From the NCBI GenBank assembly GCA_012955965.1, contig JABBZI010000025.1, positions 1 to 64,000 on the forward strand: 64,000 bases of DNA, in the 5' to 3' direction. The notes beneath the pieces were generated by a model that made no database searches, was not told the DNA's origin, and saw only the letters and a list, made by a program, of their open reading frames with translations. Of this stretch, positions 42,949-52,512 are shown piece after piece; positions within the stretch are counted from its first letter, which is position 1; each line of letters begins with the position of its first letter. Position numbers and translations under genes: made by a program. This stretch comes from Clostridioides difficile. Its GTDB lineage: Bacteria > Bacillota > Clostridia > Peptostreptococcales > Peptostreptococcaceae.

Positions 42949-43779
42949 TTGTTAAACAAATTATGTATGTATTTAGAAAGACCAGAGCTTTACAAAAGAA
43001 GTGAAATTAATTTTTGGAATGACGAGTATATTTCAAAGCAATTATTAAAAGCTCATTTAGATGTTGACTTTGAAGGAGCAAGTAGAAATTTTAACTTTAT
43101 TGAGGATTCTGTAAATTGGATAGTTACAGTTGCAAATCCAGAAGAGTATACTAAATTAATTGATTTAGGATGTGGACCAGGACTATATGCAGAGAGATTT
43201 GCACAAAAAGGTTATAAGGTAACTGGAATTGATTTCTCAAAACGTTCTATTAAATATGCACAAAAAAGAAATAAAGAAATGAATTTAAATATAAACTATT
43301 TATTTCAAAGTTATTTAAGTATGAGTTACAATGAAGAATTTGATTTGGCTACTTTAATTTATTGTGATTATGGAGCTTTATCAACTGAAGACAGAAGATT
43401 GTTAATGGAGAATATTTATAAAAGTTTAAAACCTGGAGGAAAATTGATATTAGATGTATTTACAATAAATAAATACAATGATTTTGAAGAGATTAAGAAC
43501 TGGGAAATAAATGAAGATGGAGGCTTTTGGAGTAGTGAAAGATATATGTGTATACAAGATAATTGTAAATATAGTGATTATAATACACTTGAGCAAACTC
43601 TTGTGATAACAGAAAAATATGAAAATGTGTTTTATATTTGGAATCACTATTTTTCAAAAGAAAGTTTCTTATTAGAAATTCAAGATATTGGATTTAAATA
43701 TGTTGAATTTTTTAGTAATGTCAAAGGTGAAGCATATTCTGATGATAGTATGACTATGGGATTGGTTTTACAAAAATAA
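42949..43779 (+). CDS. SAM-dependent methyltransferase (class I)
   Basis: 276 residues. SAM motif I LIDLGCGPGLYAERFAQKGYKVTGIDFS (about 70-98), motif II DLATLIYCDYG, motif III LKPGGKLILDVF. N-terminal LNKLCMYLERPELY is a family cap. Substrate unknown. TTG start with AAGGAG 9 nt upstream; a nearby ATG at 42944 is out of frame and closes at once. Lies directly behind the terminator of a structured RNA, so conditional readthrough is possible. Confidence 0.82.
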   Translation: MLNKLCMYLERPELYKRSEINFWNDEYISKQLLKAHLDVDFEGASRNFNFIEDSVNWIVTVANPEEYTKLIDLGCGPGLYAERFAQKGYKVTGIDFSKRSIKYAQKRNKEMNLNINYLFQSYLSMSYNEEFDLATLIYCDYGALSTEDRRLLMENIYKSLKPGGKLILDVFTINKYNDFEEIKNWEINEDGGFWSSERYMCIQDNCKYSDYNTLEQTLVITEKYENVFYIWNHYFSKESFLLEIQDIGFKYVEFFSNVKGEAYSDDSMTMGLVLQK

Positions 43780-44027
43780 TAGATATTTCTAAATGAATAA
43801 ATAAAAACTTGAAACCGATAATAATAAAATACCATAAGGAAAGCTCACATATTGAAAAATAGGAATTTTTATGTTACTTTTAATACATTATAAATTTACT
43901 TATACAGAGTAAAAGTTAATATTTAGATTGTTATTTTTATATAAAATTTATTTAGGTATATTTTAAAATAATTAATGCTATTAAAAGTAACATATAGCTC
44001 AAAATAGCTAAAAAGGATGTGATATTG

Positions 44028-45254
44028 ATGTTAGAGGTTCAAGGAAAGTGTAATAAAGCAAAAATATTTACAGATAATGTAGATAGTACAACTATAAGTC
44101 AGATAATAGAATTATGTAATCAGGAGTTTACAGTTAAGTCTAAGATAAGAATAATGCCAGATTGCCATGCTGGTGCTGGTTGTGTAATAGGTACTGTCAT
44201 GACAATACAAGAGAAAGTTGTTCCAAATCTTGTTGGAGTTGACATAGGTTGTGGTGTTTTGTGTGCAAATCTAGGCAAAATTGATTTGGATTTGAAAAAA
44301 ATAGATGATTTTATAAGAGAGAAAATCCCTCATGGATTTAATATAAATAAATATAGTAAGGCAAATTACAAAAAAGAAATAGAATCATTATACTGTTTAA
44401 ATGATATAGGAAAAGGAACTGAGGAATATAACAGAGCAATTGGAAGCCTTGGAGGAGGGAATCATTTCATTGAATTAGATGAAGATAATGAAAAAAATAA
44501 GTATTTAACAATACATTCAGGTAGCAGAAATCTTGGAAATAGAGTAGCAAAATGTTATCAAAAAAAAGCTTGTGATTATTATATTAAAGCAAACAATGAA
44601 TTTGAAGAAGATAGTAAAAAACTTATAGAGAAGTATAAAAAGGAAAATAGAGAAGATGAGATTCAAGATGCATTAATTATGCTTAAAAAAGAGCATAACT
44701 TTACTCCTAAAATACCAAAAGATTTATGTTATTTAGAAGGAAAATTAATGGAAGATTACCTTCATGATATGGATATCATACAAAAATATGCTGAATTAAA
44801 TAGAGATACAATGGCTAAAAGAATAATTGAAGAATGCATAGGTCTTAAATTTAATAATTTAGAACATTTTCAAACTATACATAATTATATAGAAATTGAA
44901 AATAAGATATTAAGAAAAGGAGCTATAGCAGCATATGAAGGTAGAAAATTACTGATTCCTATAAACATGAGAGATGGTGTTATATTGGGAGTAGGCAAAG
45001 GAAATGTAGACTGGGTTAATTCTGCACCCCATGGTGCAGGGCGAATACTTTCAAGAGGAGAGGCTAAAAGAAATATAAATATGAAAGATTATGAAGAATC
45101 TATGAAAAATATATTTACAACAAGTGTAAATATTAAAACTATTGACGAAGCACCTCAAGCATATAAACCAATTGATGAGATTGTAGAAAATATAAGAGAT
45201 ACAGTTGACATAATTAATATATTGAAACCTATTTATAATTTTAAATCAAATTAA
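44028..45254 (+). CDS. rtcB: RtcB-family RNA ligase
   Basis: 408 residues, the short RtcB form. MPDCHAGAGCVIGTV, VGVDIGCGV (metal Cys), SLGGGNHFIE, IHSGSRNLG and APHGAGRILSRGEA (guanylated His in HGAGR) are all intact, so GTP/Mn-dependent joining of 2',3'-cyclic-phosphate or 3'-phosphate ends to 5'-OH RNA is expected. The frame opens with GTG 44019, but AAAAGG fits ATG 44028. No RtcA, archease or RtcR gene is nearby. The 240-bp upstream gap shows nothing specific. Confidence 0.92.
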   Translation: MLEVQGKCNKAKIFTDNVDSTTISQIIELCNQEFTVKSKIRIMPDCHAGAGCVIGTVMTIQEKVVPNLVGVDIGCGVLCANLGKIDLDLKKIDDFIREKIPHGFNINKYSKANYKKEIESLYCLNDIGKGTEEYNRAIGSLGGGNHFIELDEDNEKNKYLTIHSGSRNLGNRVAKCYQKKACDYYIKANNEFEEDSKKLIEKYKKENREDEIQDALIMLKKEHNFTPKIPKDLCYLEGKLMEDYLHDMDIIQKYAELNRDTMAKRIIEECIGLKFNNLEHFQTIHNYIEIENKILRKGAIAAYEGRKLLIPINMRDGVILGVGKGNVDWVNSAPHGAGRILSRGEAKRNINMKDYEESMKNIFTTSVNIKTIDEAPQAYKPIDEIVENIRDTVDIINILKPIYNFKSN

Positions 45255-45273
45255 TGATTATAGGAGTGAATCG

Positions 45274-46035
45274 ATGCTAGGAATATATTTTAGTGGAACA
45301 GGTAATTCAAGATACTGTGTAGAAAAATTTTTACAAGAATACGATACAACAGCAAATTCTTATTCTATTGAAAATAGTGAACTTTTAAAATACATCCACA
45401 ATCATGAGGACATTGTTTTGGGTTATCCTGTACAATATAGTAATGTACCTAAAATATTAAAAGATTTTATAATTAATAATTCAGACTTGTGGAATGGTAA
45501 GCGTATTTTTATTATTGCCACTATGGCTCTGTTTAGTGGAGATGGTTCTGGTGTTTTATCTAGAATACTTAAAAAATATGGAGCTACTACTGTTGGTGGG
45601 CTACACATAAAGATGCCAGATAGTATAGGCGATGAAAAGGTATTAAAACATTCTTTGGATTACAATAGAAATTTAGTAATAAAAGCAGAAAATAAAATAA
45701 AGAAAGCTAGTAAAGATTTGAAGTATGGGATACCACCAAAAGATGGGTTGGGTTTTTTGTGTCATATTGTAGGACTATTTGGACAAAGACTATATTTTAT
45801 TAATAAAATGAATCGATATACAGACAAACTAAAAATAAATGATGATAAATGTATCATATGTGGTAAATGTATTGATTTATGCCCAATGAATAATTTAGTA
45901 ATTAAAAATGAGATGGTTGTTTCTAATAGTCAGTGTACAATGTGTTATCGGTGTGTAAATAATTGTCCTAAGCAAGCGATCACATTATTAGGTAAAATGG
46001 TTGTTGAACAGAGTAATCTTGAGAAATACATATAA
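45274..46035 (+). CDS. EFR1-type flavodoxin/ferredoxin fusion protein
   Basis: 253 residues. Flavodoxin-like N-terminus (IYFSGTGNSRYCVEKF, FMN-phosphate loop residues 4-12; VLGYPVQYSNVP; IFIIATMALFSGDG) fused to a bacterial-type ferredoxin with two CxxCxxCxxxC sets (CIICGKCIDLCP and CTMCYRCVNNCP). EFR1-family electron carriers of unknown partner. Lies 19 bp after rtcB with a short gap. Confidence 0.9.
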   Translation: MLGIYFSGTGNSRYCVEKFLQEYDTTANSYSIENSELLKYIHNHEDIVLGYPVQYSNVPKILKDFIINNSDLWNGKRIFIIATMALFSGDGSGVLSRILKKYGATTVGGLHIKMPDSIGDEKVLKHSLDYNRNLVIKAENKIKKASKDLKYGIPPKDGLGFLCHIVGLFGQRLYFINKMNRYTDKLKINDDKCIICGKCIDLCPMNNLVIKNEMVVSNSQCTMCYRCVNNCPKQAITLLGKMVVEQSNLEKYI

Positions 46036-46066
46036 GAAAATTTAAATCAGGAAGTGAGGATGGTGA

Positions 46067-46849
46067 ATGGAGTACTATATAGTTGATGCATTTACAAGTA
46101 ACTTATTTAAAGGAAATCCTGCTGGAGTTTGTGTTCTTGATAAGAGATTGCCTTTGGAATTAATGCAGAAAATAGCAGAAGAAAACAATCTGCCAGAAAC
46201 AGCATTTATAGTTAAAAATAAAGGAAATTATGAATTACGATGGTTTACTCCTAAAGCAGAAATTGATTTATGTGGTCATGCGACTTTAGCAGCTGCTTAT
46301 ATAATATCAAATTTTATTGATAGTAATGTTCAAAACATAGAGTTCGTTACTCAAAGTGGAAATCTTAAAGTTATGCGAAATGGGAATCTATATGAGATGA
46401 TATTTCCAAAACTAATGCCTACTGAAATGAAATTATCACAACAACAAATTGATTTGATAGGTTGCATACCAAGTGCTATTTATTCTTCAAGAGATTTAAT
46501 TTTGTTACTAAACAGTGAACAAGAAATTATAAATTATACACCTAATTATGCAAATTTGCGTAAATTGACAGATTGGCTAGGTATAATAATTACAGCAAAA
46601 GGGAATAACACAGATTTTGTTTCGAGGTATTTTTGTCCAGAATTAGATTCAGAAGACCCTGTAACTGGCTCATCTCATTGTAATCTAATTCCATATTGGG
46701 CTAAAAAATTGGGGAAAAGTAAAATGGTAGCAACACAACTATCTAATCGAGGTGGTATAATTCAGTGTGAGTTATTAGAGGATGATACTGTAAAAATTTC
46801 TGGTGAAGCAGTTTTGTTTATGCAAGGAACAATAAAAATTGATATTTAG
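46067..46849 (+). CDS. PhzF-family isomerase-like protein
   Basis: 260 residues. YIVDAFTSNLFKGNPAGVCVL at the N-terminus, ENNLPETAFIV (catalytic Glu region), LRWFTPKAEIDLCGHATLAAA and DPVTGSSHC are the diaminopimelate-epimerase-fold PhzF signatures. Substrate unknown; most family members act outside phenazine synthesis. Last of a three-gene run with rtcB and the EFR1 gene. Confidence 0.9.
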   Translation: MEYYIVDAFTSNLFKGNPAGVCVLDKRLPLELMQKIAEENNLPETAFIVKNKGNYELRWFTPKAEIDLCGHATLAAAYIISNFIDSNVQNIEFVTQSGNLKVMRNGNLYEMIFPKLMPTEMKLSQQQIDLIGCIPSAIYSSRDLILLLNSEQEIINYTPNYANLRKLTDWLGIIITAKGNNTDFVSRYFCPELDSEDPVTGSSHCNLIPYWAKKLGKSKMVATQLSNRGGIIQCELLEDDTVKISGEAVLFMQGTIKIDI

Positions 46850-46914
46850 AAATTAATTTATATCAACATTGACAAGTATTATTAAAAAAGATAAGATTTA
46901 ATTTATAAAGATAA

Positions 46915-47012
46915 AAACACAGTCTGGTTGGTAGTCCAGACGCAGCAATCGCTGTCAGTAACCTGCCTCCTTGGTTGTCCATTCTTTAGAAAGTAATTAA
47001 ATAGGAGGAACT
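46915..47012 (+). ncRNA. yjdF-motif RNA (azaaromatic riboswitch candidate)
   Basis: Upstream of yjdF, AGTCTGG (46921-46927) pairs with CCAGAC (46936-46941) and CAGC with GCTG around AATC shortly after. CCTCC at 46966-46970 can pair with the GGAGG ribosome site at 47004-47008, suggesting control of translation. The position directly before a DUF2992 gene is that of the known yjdF motif, reported to bind azaaromatic compounds. I have not aligned it to the covariance model. Confidence 0.7.
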
Positions 47013-47016
47013 AGCA

Positions 47017-47436
47017 ATGGACAAAGTTAGTGGAAAATTGACAGTCTTATTTGAAGAACCATTTTGGATAGGTGTATTTGAAAGACAAGATGGTAAAAAA
47101 TATGAAGCATGTAGAGTAGTTTTTGGAGCAGAACCTAAAGAGGTAGAAGTATATGAATTTATACTTGAAAGATTTTTCTCGTTAGATTTTGGTAGTATTA
47201 AGTTAGAAAAGAATGTAACCAAAGATAAAATTGGATACAAAAGAATGCAGAGAAAAGTAAAAAAGGAACAGGAAAAAGAAACTATAGGAACCAAGGCTCA
47301 AAATGCCCTTAAGCTTCAGTATGAAGAAAGAAAGCAGGATAAAAAAATTCTAGCTAAAGATAGGAAAGAAGAAGAAAAAGAAAGACTTTTTAATTTGAAA
47401 CAAGAAAAGAGAAAAGCCAAACATAAAGGTCATTAA
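47017..47436 (+). CDS. yjdF: YjdF-family protein (DUF2992)
   Basis: 139 residues. N-terminal GKLTVLFEEPFWIGVFERQDG and the conserved VVFGAEPKEVEVYEFIL identify the family. From about residue 80 the protein becomes a strongly basic, charged helix rich in Lys and Glu. Function not known; it is associated with resistance to azaaromatic compounds because of its riboswitch. GGAGG at 47004 and a structured leader precede the ATG. Confidence 0.9.
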   Translation: MDKVSGKLTVLFEEPFWIGVFERQDGKKYEACRVVFGAEPKEVEVYEFILERFFSLDFGSIKLEKNVTKDKIGYKRMQRKVKKEQEKETIGTKAQNALKLQYEERKQDKKILAKDRKEEEKERLFNLKQEKRKAKHKGH

Positions 47437-47469
47437 TTTTAATTAGATGTGTTTTTATGAATTGCTAGA

Positions 47470-47508
47470 AAAAGGTGTATGAAATCAAAAGTTTCATGCA
47501 CCTTAATT
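47470..47508. terminator. Hairpin between yjdF and the DUF1294 gene
   Basis: AAGGTGTATGAAA pairs with TTTCATGCACCTT around a 7-nt loop, with T-rich DNA on the minus-strand side and a weak tract on the plus strand. Serves convergent genes. Confidence 0.7.
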
Positions 47509-47537
47509 TATTGAGAAAATACAGTTTTATATTCCAA

Positions 47538-47804
47538 TTACTTTAAAATGTAAAAATATATTAATAATAATTGTAGGAATATTATAAATGGTATACCAAG
47601 TGTAAATTTAATATGTTTAGTTTTATGTCTAAAAGAATACATCCCAGTTATAGAACCTATACTGCCTCCAACTACTGCCATAGAAATAAGAGTGGCTTCT
47701 TTTATTCTCCATTCATTTTTAATTGCCCTTTTTTTATCTATATACATTGAAAAAAAAGCAATAAAATTAATCACTATAAGATATATTAAAATAAAATTTT
47801 TCAT
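47538..47804 (-). CDS. DUF1294-family small membrane protein
   Basis: 88 residues with three membrane helices. SMYIDKKRAIKNEWRIKEATL and GGSIGSITGMYSFRHKTKHIKFTLGIPFI form the family core. Function unknown. GGAGG-type site upstream of its ATG. Stands alone on the minus strand. Confidence 0.88.
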   Translation of the reverse strand: MKNFILIYLIVINFIAFFSMYIDKKRAIKNEWRIKEATLISMAVVGGSIGSITGMYSFRHKTKHIKFTLGIPFIIFLQLLLIYFYILK

Positions 47805-48029
47805 AATCTTACCTCCATAAAAATATATTATACATTATAAAGTAAGAAACCTGTTTTTAAAAGCTAAATTTGTAATTAGTATATATAAAATATTTGGGAA
47901 GAGCAAATATAACAGTAATTGGAAAATTTAAAAAACTTAAACAATTGCTAAATAGGGGGTATATTTATAAGACATAAAGTGATAAAATTTACTTAGAAAA
48001 TAATGTAAATAACAGGAGGATGAGACAAA

Positions 48030-48731
48030 ATGAAATTTATAGTAGAAAAAGAAGTCTTTGATAAATTAGAAAATGTATGTTTTGGGGTAGTGGTAGCAAA
48101 AGGAATAGACAATACTAAAGAAATCGAAAGAATAGGCAATCTTTTAGATATAAGTATAGATAGAGTAGAAGATTACTTTAAAGATAAAAAAGTGAAAGAA
48201 TCAGAAGAAATTATACCATATAGAGAAGCCTTTAGAAGCCTAGGAATGAACCCAAATAAATTTATGAGTTCAATAGAAGCAATGACAACAAGAGTTGCTA
48301 AGAATAAGAAACTTCCTCATATAAATCCTATTGTGGATTTAGGAAATTCTATTTCTTTAAAATATTTACTTCCAATGGGTGCACATGATATGGATTTTAG
48401 AAATGATGATGTATATGTTAGGTTTTCAAAAGAAGGGGATAAATTTGTTCCATTTGGAGAAACTGATGTTGAGTTGATGGAAGAGGGAGAATTAATTTAT
48501 TCTGTTGGAGATATGGTAAAGACTAGAAGATGGATATGGAGACAAGGAGAGGAAGGAAAAATAACTAATAGTTCAAAAAATATATTTTTCCCTATAGATG
48601 GTTTTACTGATGCTAATTTGGATAAAGTAATGAGTGCAAGAGAAGAGTTAGCGAAGTTATTAAAAGAAATTTTTGATTGTGAGATTAAAGTAGGTTTTGT
48701 AGATAAAGATAATCCAGAAATGGAAATATAA
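48030..48731 (+). CDS. B3/B4 tRNA-binding-domain protein (PheT-like)
   Basis: 233 residues. Resembles the B3/B4 domain of phenylalanyl-tRNA synthetase beta: YREAFRSLGMNPNKFMSSIEAM, KKLPHINPIVDLGNSISLKYLLPMGAHD and a late FPIDGFTDANLDKV. Standalone copies are thought to edit or deacylate mischarged aminoacyl-tRNA, though this is not shown for this protein. GGAGGATG site before ATG. Confidence 0.85.
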   Translation: MKFIVEKEVFDKLENVCFGVVVAKGIDNTKEIERIGNLLDISIDRVEDYFKDKKVKESEEIIPYREAFRSLGMNPNKFMSSIEAMTTRVAKNKKLPHINPIVDLGNSISLKYLLPMGAHDMDFRNDDVYVRFSKEGDKFVPFGETDVELMEEGELIYSVGDMVKTRRWIWRQGEEGKITNSSKNIFFPIDGFTDANLDKVMSAREELAKLLKEIFDCEIKVGFVDKDNPEMEI

Positions 48732-48766
48732 TAAGATAAATATTTATTAAGGTGTGATATTTATAT

Positions 48767-49414
48767 TTGCTTAATGGTATTAAAAAAAGAAAGGTCGTAG
48801 TAAATTTGAAAAAAACTATAATAAAGAATGTAAATACATTGATTGAAAATAAGTTTATAGGACTTTTTGAAATTGAGTACAAGAATAAATTGAATGAAGA
48901 TAAGATTTGGATGGTAGCGTCAAGAAAAAGCAATGAAGAACTAAAATGTATTTATTTGAAGAATGAAGAGGACAATGTAGATGCAGTTGTAATAGCAGGA
49001 CTTCATAAAAGTAGTGGAAAACTAATTTTAATAAAACAATTTAGAGTACCTATTAATGACTATATATATGAATTACCAGCAGGACTTGTTGATGAAGGTG
49101 AATCTATAGAGACTTCTGTTGAAAGAGAACTTAGAGAAGAAACAGGACTTACTCTTTTAGAAATTAAAAAAAATATGAGTAAAGATAAAGTATACTTATC
49201 TCCTGGAATGAGTGATGAATCTGTTGCATTTGTTTATTGTATATGTGATGGTGACATAACAGATGAATTTTTAGAACCAGATGAAGACATTGAAGCTTTT
49301 TTAATTTCACAAGAAGAAGCCAAAGAGATTCTAAGAAGTAATCATAAAATAGATACAAAAGCTTTTTTAATTTTACAGATGTTTGTAAGTTTAGGAACGA
49401 AATTATTTGAATAA
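48767..49414 (+). CDS. Nudix hydrolase, ADP-ribose pyrophosphatase-like
   Basis: About 215 residues. The Nudix box is complete: GLVDEGESIETSVERELREETG. KQFRVPINDYIYELPAGL upstream is the usual ADP-ribose/NDP-sugar Nudix context. The start is uncertain: TTG 48767 (AAGGTG 12 nt upstream) or TTG 48806 (AAAGG 13 nt upstream). Substrate is inferred from the family. Ends before a strong terminator. Confidence 0.82.
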   Translation: MLNGIKKRKVVVNLKKTIIKNVNTLIENKFIGLFEIEYKNKLNEDKIWMVASRKSNEELKCIYLKNEEDNVDAVVIAGLHKSSGKLILIKQFRVPINDYIYELPAGLVDEGESIETSVERELREETGLTLLEIKKNMSKDKVYLSPGMSDESVAFVYCICDGDITDEFLEPDEDIEAFLISQEEAKEILRSNHKIDTKAFLILQMFVSLGTKLFE

Positions 49415-49421
49415 TATATAG

Positions 49422-49484
49422 AAAAGAGATTATAAAGATGATTAAAATTTATTTTAGTTATAGAAATTATAATCTCTTTTTTGT
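49422..49484 (+). terminator. Terminator of the Nudix gene
   Basis: AAAAGAGATTATAA pairs with TTATAATCTCTTTT around a 30-nt loop and ends in a T run. Confidence 0.85.
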
Positions 49485-49629
49485 GCATTAAATTTTAAAA
49501 GTTTATATATTTTTTGGACTAAATAATAATTTATTTAATTTTTATTATTTTAAATTAAAAAAGAGTATCTAATATAGTACATTTTAGGAATAAGTATAGT
49601 TTAAAAATTCAAAAAAAAGATGGCGAAAT

Positions 49630-49692
49630 ATGTCCCAAGGGACATTGAGCAAAATAAATGACTTCAGCCTCTGTATACTAAAAAGTATATAC
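49630..49692. promoter_or_regulatory. Palindromes in the gapB upstream region
   Basis: ATGTCCCAAGGGACAT (49630-49645) is a perfect 16-bp palindrome of higher GC than its surroundings, and a GTATAC-type inverted repeat (about 49673-49692) follows. They lie 95-180 bp before the gapB promoter. A repressor or activator may bind; no regulator gene is adjacent. Confidence 0.45.
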
Positions 49693-49784
49693 TAAATATG
49701 GGTCAAAATAGATAAAAATGATATACTAATTCTCTTTTGATAATAAAAAAACATAGAATTTAATTATTTAATCAAGAAAAAGTA

Positions 49785-49813
49785 TTGAACAAATGATTTG
49801 TTTAGTGTACAAT
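49785..49813 (+). promoter_or_regulatory. Sigma-A promoter of gapB
   Basis: TTGAAC (49785-49790), 17 bp, TACAAT (49808-49813), 40 bp before the gapB start. Confidence 0.75.
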
Positions 49814-49853
49814 AATCATGTAAAAACATAGTAATGGAGGGAGACATTTCATA

Positions 49854-50870
49854 ATGAAAATTAAGGTAGGAATGAACGGATTTGGAAGAATAGGAAGAGC
49901 TGTATTAAGAATAGCTCAAGAAGAATTAGGAGATAATATAGAAATTGTAGCCATAAATGCAAGAGCAACAACAGAGTCTTTGGCACATTTATTTACATAT
50001 GATTCATGCTATGGAACTTTTAGAGGTGAAGTAGAAGCAAAAGATGAAGATACTCTAGTAGTAAATTCTAAAGAAATAAAAATATTAAGATATAATGACC
50101 CTGAAGAATTACCATGGAAAGAACTAGGAGTTGATATAGTAATAGAATCAACAGGGCTATTTACACAAAGAGAAAAGGCAGAAAAACATATTAAAGCAGG
50201 AGCAAAAAAAGTAATTATAACAGCTCCAGGAAAAAATGAAGATATAACTATAGTTATCGGAGTTAATGAAGAACAATATGATAATGAAAAGCACAATATA
50301 ATTTCAAATGCATCTTGTACTACAAATTGTCTAGCACCATTTGCTAAAGTATTGGACGAAAAATTTGGTATAGTAAAAGGTTTAATGACTACAGTACATT
50401 CATATACTAACGATCAAAGAATATTAGATAAGAGCCATAAAGACTTAAGAAGAGCAAGAGCTGCGGCCGAATCTATAATACCTACCACTACAGGAGCAGC
50501 AAAAGCTGTGTCAAGAGTATTACCACAATTAGAAGGAAAATTAAATGGTTTTTCACTTAGAGTGCCAACACCAACAGTTTCACTTGTTGATTTAGTGTGC
50601 GAACTTAAAGAAAACGTTACAGTCGAAGAAGTAAACTCTGCATTAAAAGATGCTGCTGAAGGAGAATTAAAAGGAGTTTTAGGATATTGTGACAAACCAC
50701 TTGTTTCTATAGATTTTAGAGGAGATTCTAGATCGTCTATTATAGATGCTCTATCCACAATGGCTATAGAAGACAATATGGTTAAAGTAGTTTCATGGTA
50801 TGATAATGAATGGGGATATTCATCAAGAACAGTTGATTTAGTAAAATATATAGCTGAAAAATTACAATAA
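49854..50870 (+). CDS. gapB: Glyceraldehyde-3-phosphate dehydrogenase, GapB-like
   Basis: 338 residues. NAD(P)-binding [11 protein letters not shown], catalytic C155 in [22 protein letters not shown] and WYDNEWGYS are intact. The coenzyme-selecting acidic residue after strand 2 (VAIND in NAD enzymes) is replaced: [11 protein letters not shown], Ala36-Arg37, as in Bacillus GapB (INAS), suggesting NADP(H) use and an anabolic or balancing role. It stands alone without pgk, tpi or cggR, unlike the glycolytic gene. GGAGG site and a good promoter upstream. Confidence 0.92.
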   Translation: MKIKVGMNGFGRIGRAVLRIAQEELGDNIEIVAINARATTESLAHLFTYDSCYGTFRGEVEAKDEDTLVVNSKEIKILRYNDPEELPWKELGVDIVIESTGLFTQREKAEKHIKAGAKKVIITAPGKNEDITIVIGVNEEQYDNEKHNIISNASCTTNCLAPFAKVLDEKFGIVKGLMTTVHSYTNDQRILDKSHKDLRRARAAAESIIPTTTGAAKAVSRVLPQLEGKLNGFSLRVPTPTVSLVDLVCELKENVTVEEVNSALKDAAEGELKGVLGYCDKPLVSIDFRGDSRSSIIDALSTMAIEDNMVKVVSWYDNEWGYSSRTVDLVKYIAEKLQ

Positions 50871-50916
50871 TACATAACTTAAAAAAAAAAAATAAAAAAA
50901 ATTCTATAAAACTAAT

Positions 50917-50968
50917 AAAAAAGATTACGAAAAATATTGAAGGAAAATTTTTTTCATAATCTTTTTTG
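50917..50968 (+). terminator. Terminator of gapB
   Basis: AAAAAAGATTACGAAAA pairs with TTTTCATAATCTTTTTT around a short AT loop, ending in T residues. Confidence 0.8.
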
Positions 50969-50981
50969 TTTCCTATAAAAG

Positions 50982-51001
50982 ATACAAGTTACAACTTGTA
51001 T
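50982..51001. repeat. Perfect palindrome upstream of the gate-domain gene
   Basis: ATACAAGTT-AC-AACTTGTAT, 9-bp arms. It lies in the 390-bp gap between gapB and the next gene. It could be an operator or a leader hairpin. The rest of the gap is AT-rich with no clear feature. Confidence 0.5.
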
Positions 51002-51257
51002 GTGAATATTAGGTCGTTAGAGTAACTTGTGTATAACTAGTAAGGAATCGTACTTTTTCTAAAGTGAAGGATAAGATGTCGAAAACTTGCATAAATCTGA
51101 AAAATTTTTATTATTAAAATACTGATTTTCATTTTAATTATGATAAAAAAATGACAAATAAAGTTGCAAACAGTAATATTTATAAGTATAATTAAAAAAG
51201 AGAAAAGGTTTTGTTAAACTTTATTTACAACAAAAGAAAAAGAAGGGATGATTCAAA

Positions 51258-52427
51258 ATGGAGAAGTTAACAGACAGGAGACAGGTTAAGGCAGTAAGCA
51301 TGGAAACTTTTGTTTTCTTAATATTACTAGTAGTTGGTTTTGGATATGTTGGTAGTATTATGGGAGCAGGAATGATGTTCAAAGTAATAATGAGTACAGC
51401 ACATGCTTTACTATTAGAGACAGTTTTCTTAATTATGGCTATGGCAGTTCTTGCAGGCGCATTAAGTGCACTACTTTCAGAGTTTGGAGTAATAGCATTA
51501 ATTAATAAAATTTTCGCTATATTTATGAAGCCTTTATATGGATTGCCTGGTGCTAGTATAGCAGGAGCTATAACAACTTATTTATCAGATAATCCAGCTA
51601 TTATACCTTTTGCTAAAGATAAAACATTCACACAATACTTTAAAAAATATCAAGTTCCAGCATTATGTAATTTAGGAACAGCTTTTGGTATGGGACTTAT
51701 CTTAACAACATTTATGATTTCTCAAGGTACAGAGTATGTACTTCCGGCATTAATTGGTAATTTAGGTGCTGTTATAGGTAGTATAGTAAGTGTTAGAATA
51801 ATGTTGACATTTACTAAGAAATTTTATAAATACAATCCAGAAGAAGATAAAGCAACTGGTTCACTAGAAAAAAAAGCTGAGTTTAGAGAAGTTAGAGAAG
51901 GAAATGTATTCCAAAGAGCTTTAGATGCAATTCTTGAAGGTGGTAAAATGGGAGTAGATATGGGAATGGCTATAATCCCAGGTGTCCTAGTAGTATGTAC
52001 ATTAGTCATGCTATTAACTTTTGGACCATCTACAGATCCTGTTACAGGTCAAGAAGTTTATACTGGAGCTGCATACGAAGGAATAAAATTACTTCCAGTT
52101 ATTGGAGATAAACTTGGATTTATATTAGAACCATTATTTGGATTTACATCACCAGAAGCAATAGCTTTCCCTATAACTTCATTGGGAGCTGTTGGAGCAG
52201 CAATGTCTTTAGTTCCAGAATTTATAAAATCAGGAGCTATAACTCCTAATGATATAGCAGTGTTTACAGCTATGGGTATGTGTTGGAGTGGATATTTAAG
52301 TACACATATTGGTATGATGGATGCATTAAATGCTAGACAATTGGCAGGTAAAGCTATCCTTTCTCATACAATAGGTGGTTTATGTGCAGGAGCAGCAGCT
52401 CACTTCATATTTATGCTCGTAGGATAA
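51258..52427 (+). CDS. Gate-domain (nucleoside-recognition) membrane protein
   Basis: 389 residues, about ten membrane helices in two groups, with a cytosolic stretch around residues 195-220. ITTYLSDNPAIIPFAKDKTF and the duplicated gate-type helices (LSALLSEFGVIALINKIF, ITSLGAVGAAMSLVPEF) resemble Gate/nucleoside-recognition proteins (SpmA/B- and YjiH-related). Transport role assumed but cargo unknown. GGAAGGGATG site precedes the ATG; single-gene unit with terminator. Confidence 0.75.
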   Translation: MEKLTDRRQVKAVSMETFVFLILLVVGFGYVGSIMGAGMMFKVIMSTAHALLLETVFLIMAMAVLAGALSALLSEFGVIALINKIFAIFMKPLYGLPGASIAGAITTYLSDNPAIIPFAKDKTFTQYFKKYQVPALCNLGTAFGMGLILTTFMISQGTEYVLPALIGNLGAVIGSIVSVRIMLTFTKKFYKYNPEEDKATGSLEKKAEFREVREGNVFQRALDAILEGGKMGVDMGMAIIPGVLVVCTLVMLLTFGPSTDPVTGQEVYTGAAYEGIKLLPVIGDKLGFILEPLFGFTSPEAIAFPITSLGAVGAAMSLVPEFIKSGAITPNDIAVFTAMGMCWSGYLSTHIGMMDALNARQLAGKAILSHTIGGLCAGAAAHFIFMLVG

Positions 52428-52458
52428 GTATAATTAATAAATAAAAGATAGTATATAA

Positions 52459-52512
52459 GAAATGGTTGTTAGTGTGCAATAAGAATTTGTACACTGACAA
52501 CCATTTTTTTAT
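52459..52512 (+). terminator. Terminator of the gate-domain gene
   Basis: AAATGGTTGTTAGTGT pairs with ACACTGACAACCATTT around a 15-nt loop, followed by T residues. The 290 bp from here to the next gene are AT-rich with no feature I can support. Confidence 0.9.

Noticed and set aside
51120-51150. A second Fur-like site upstream of the gate-domain gene
   Set aside because: GATTTTCATTTTAATTATGAT has only scattered matches and poor symmetry for a 7-1-7 Fur box.
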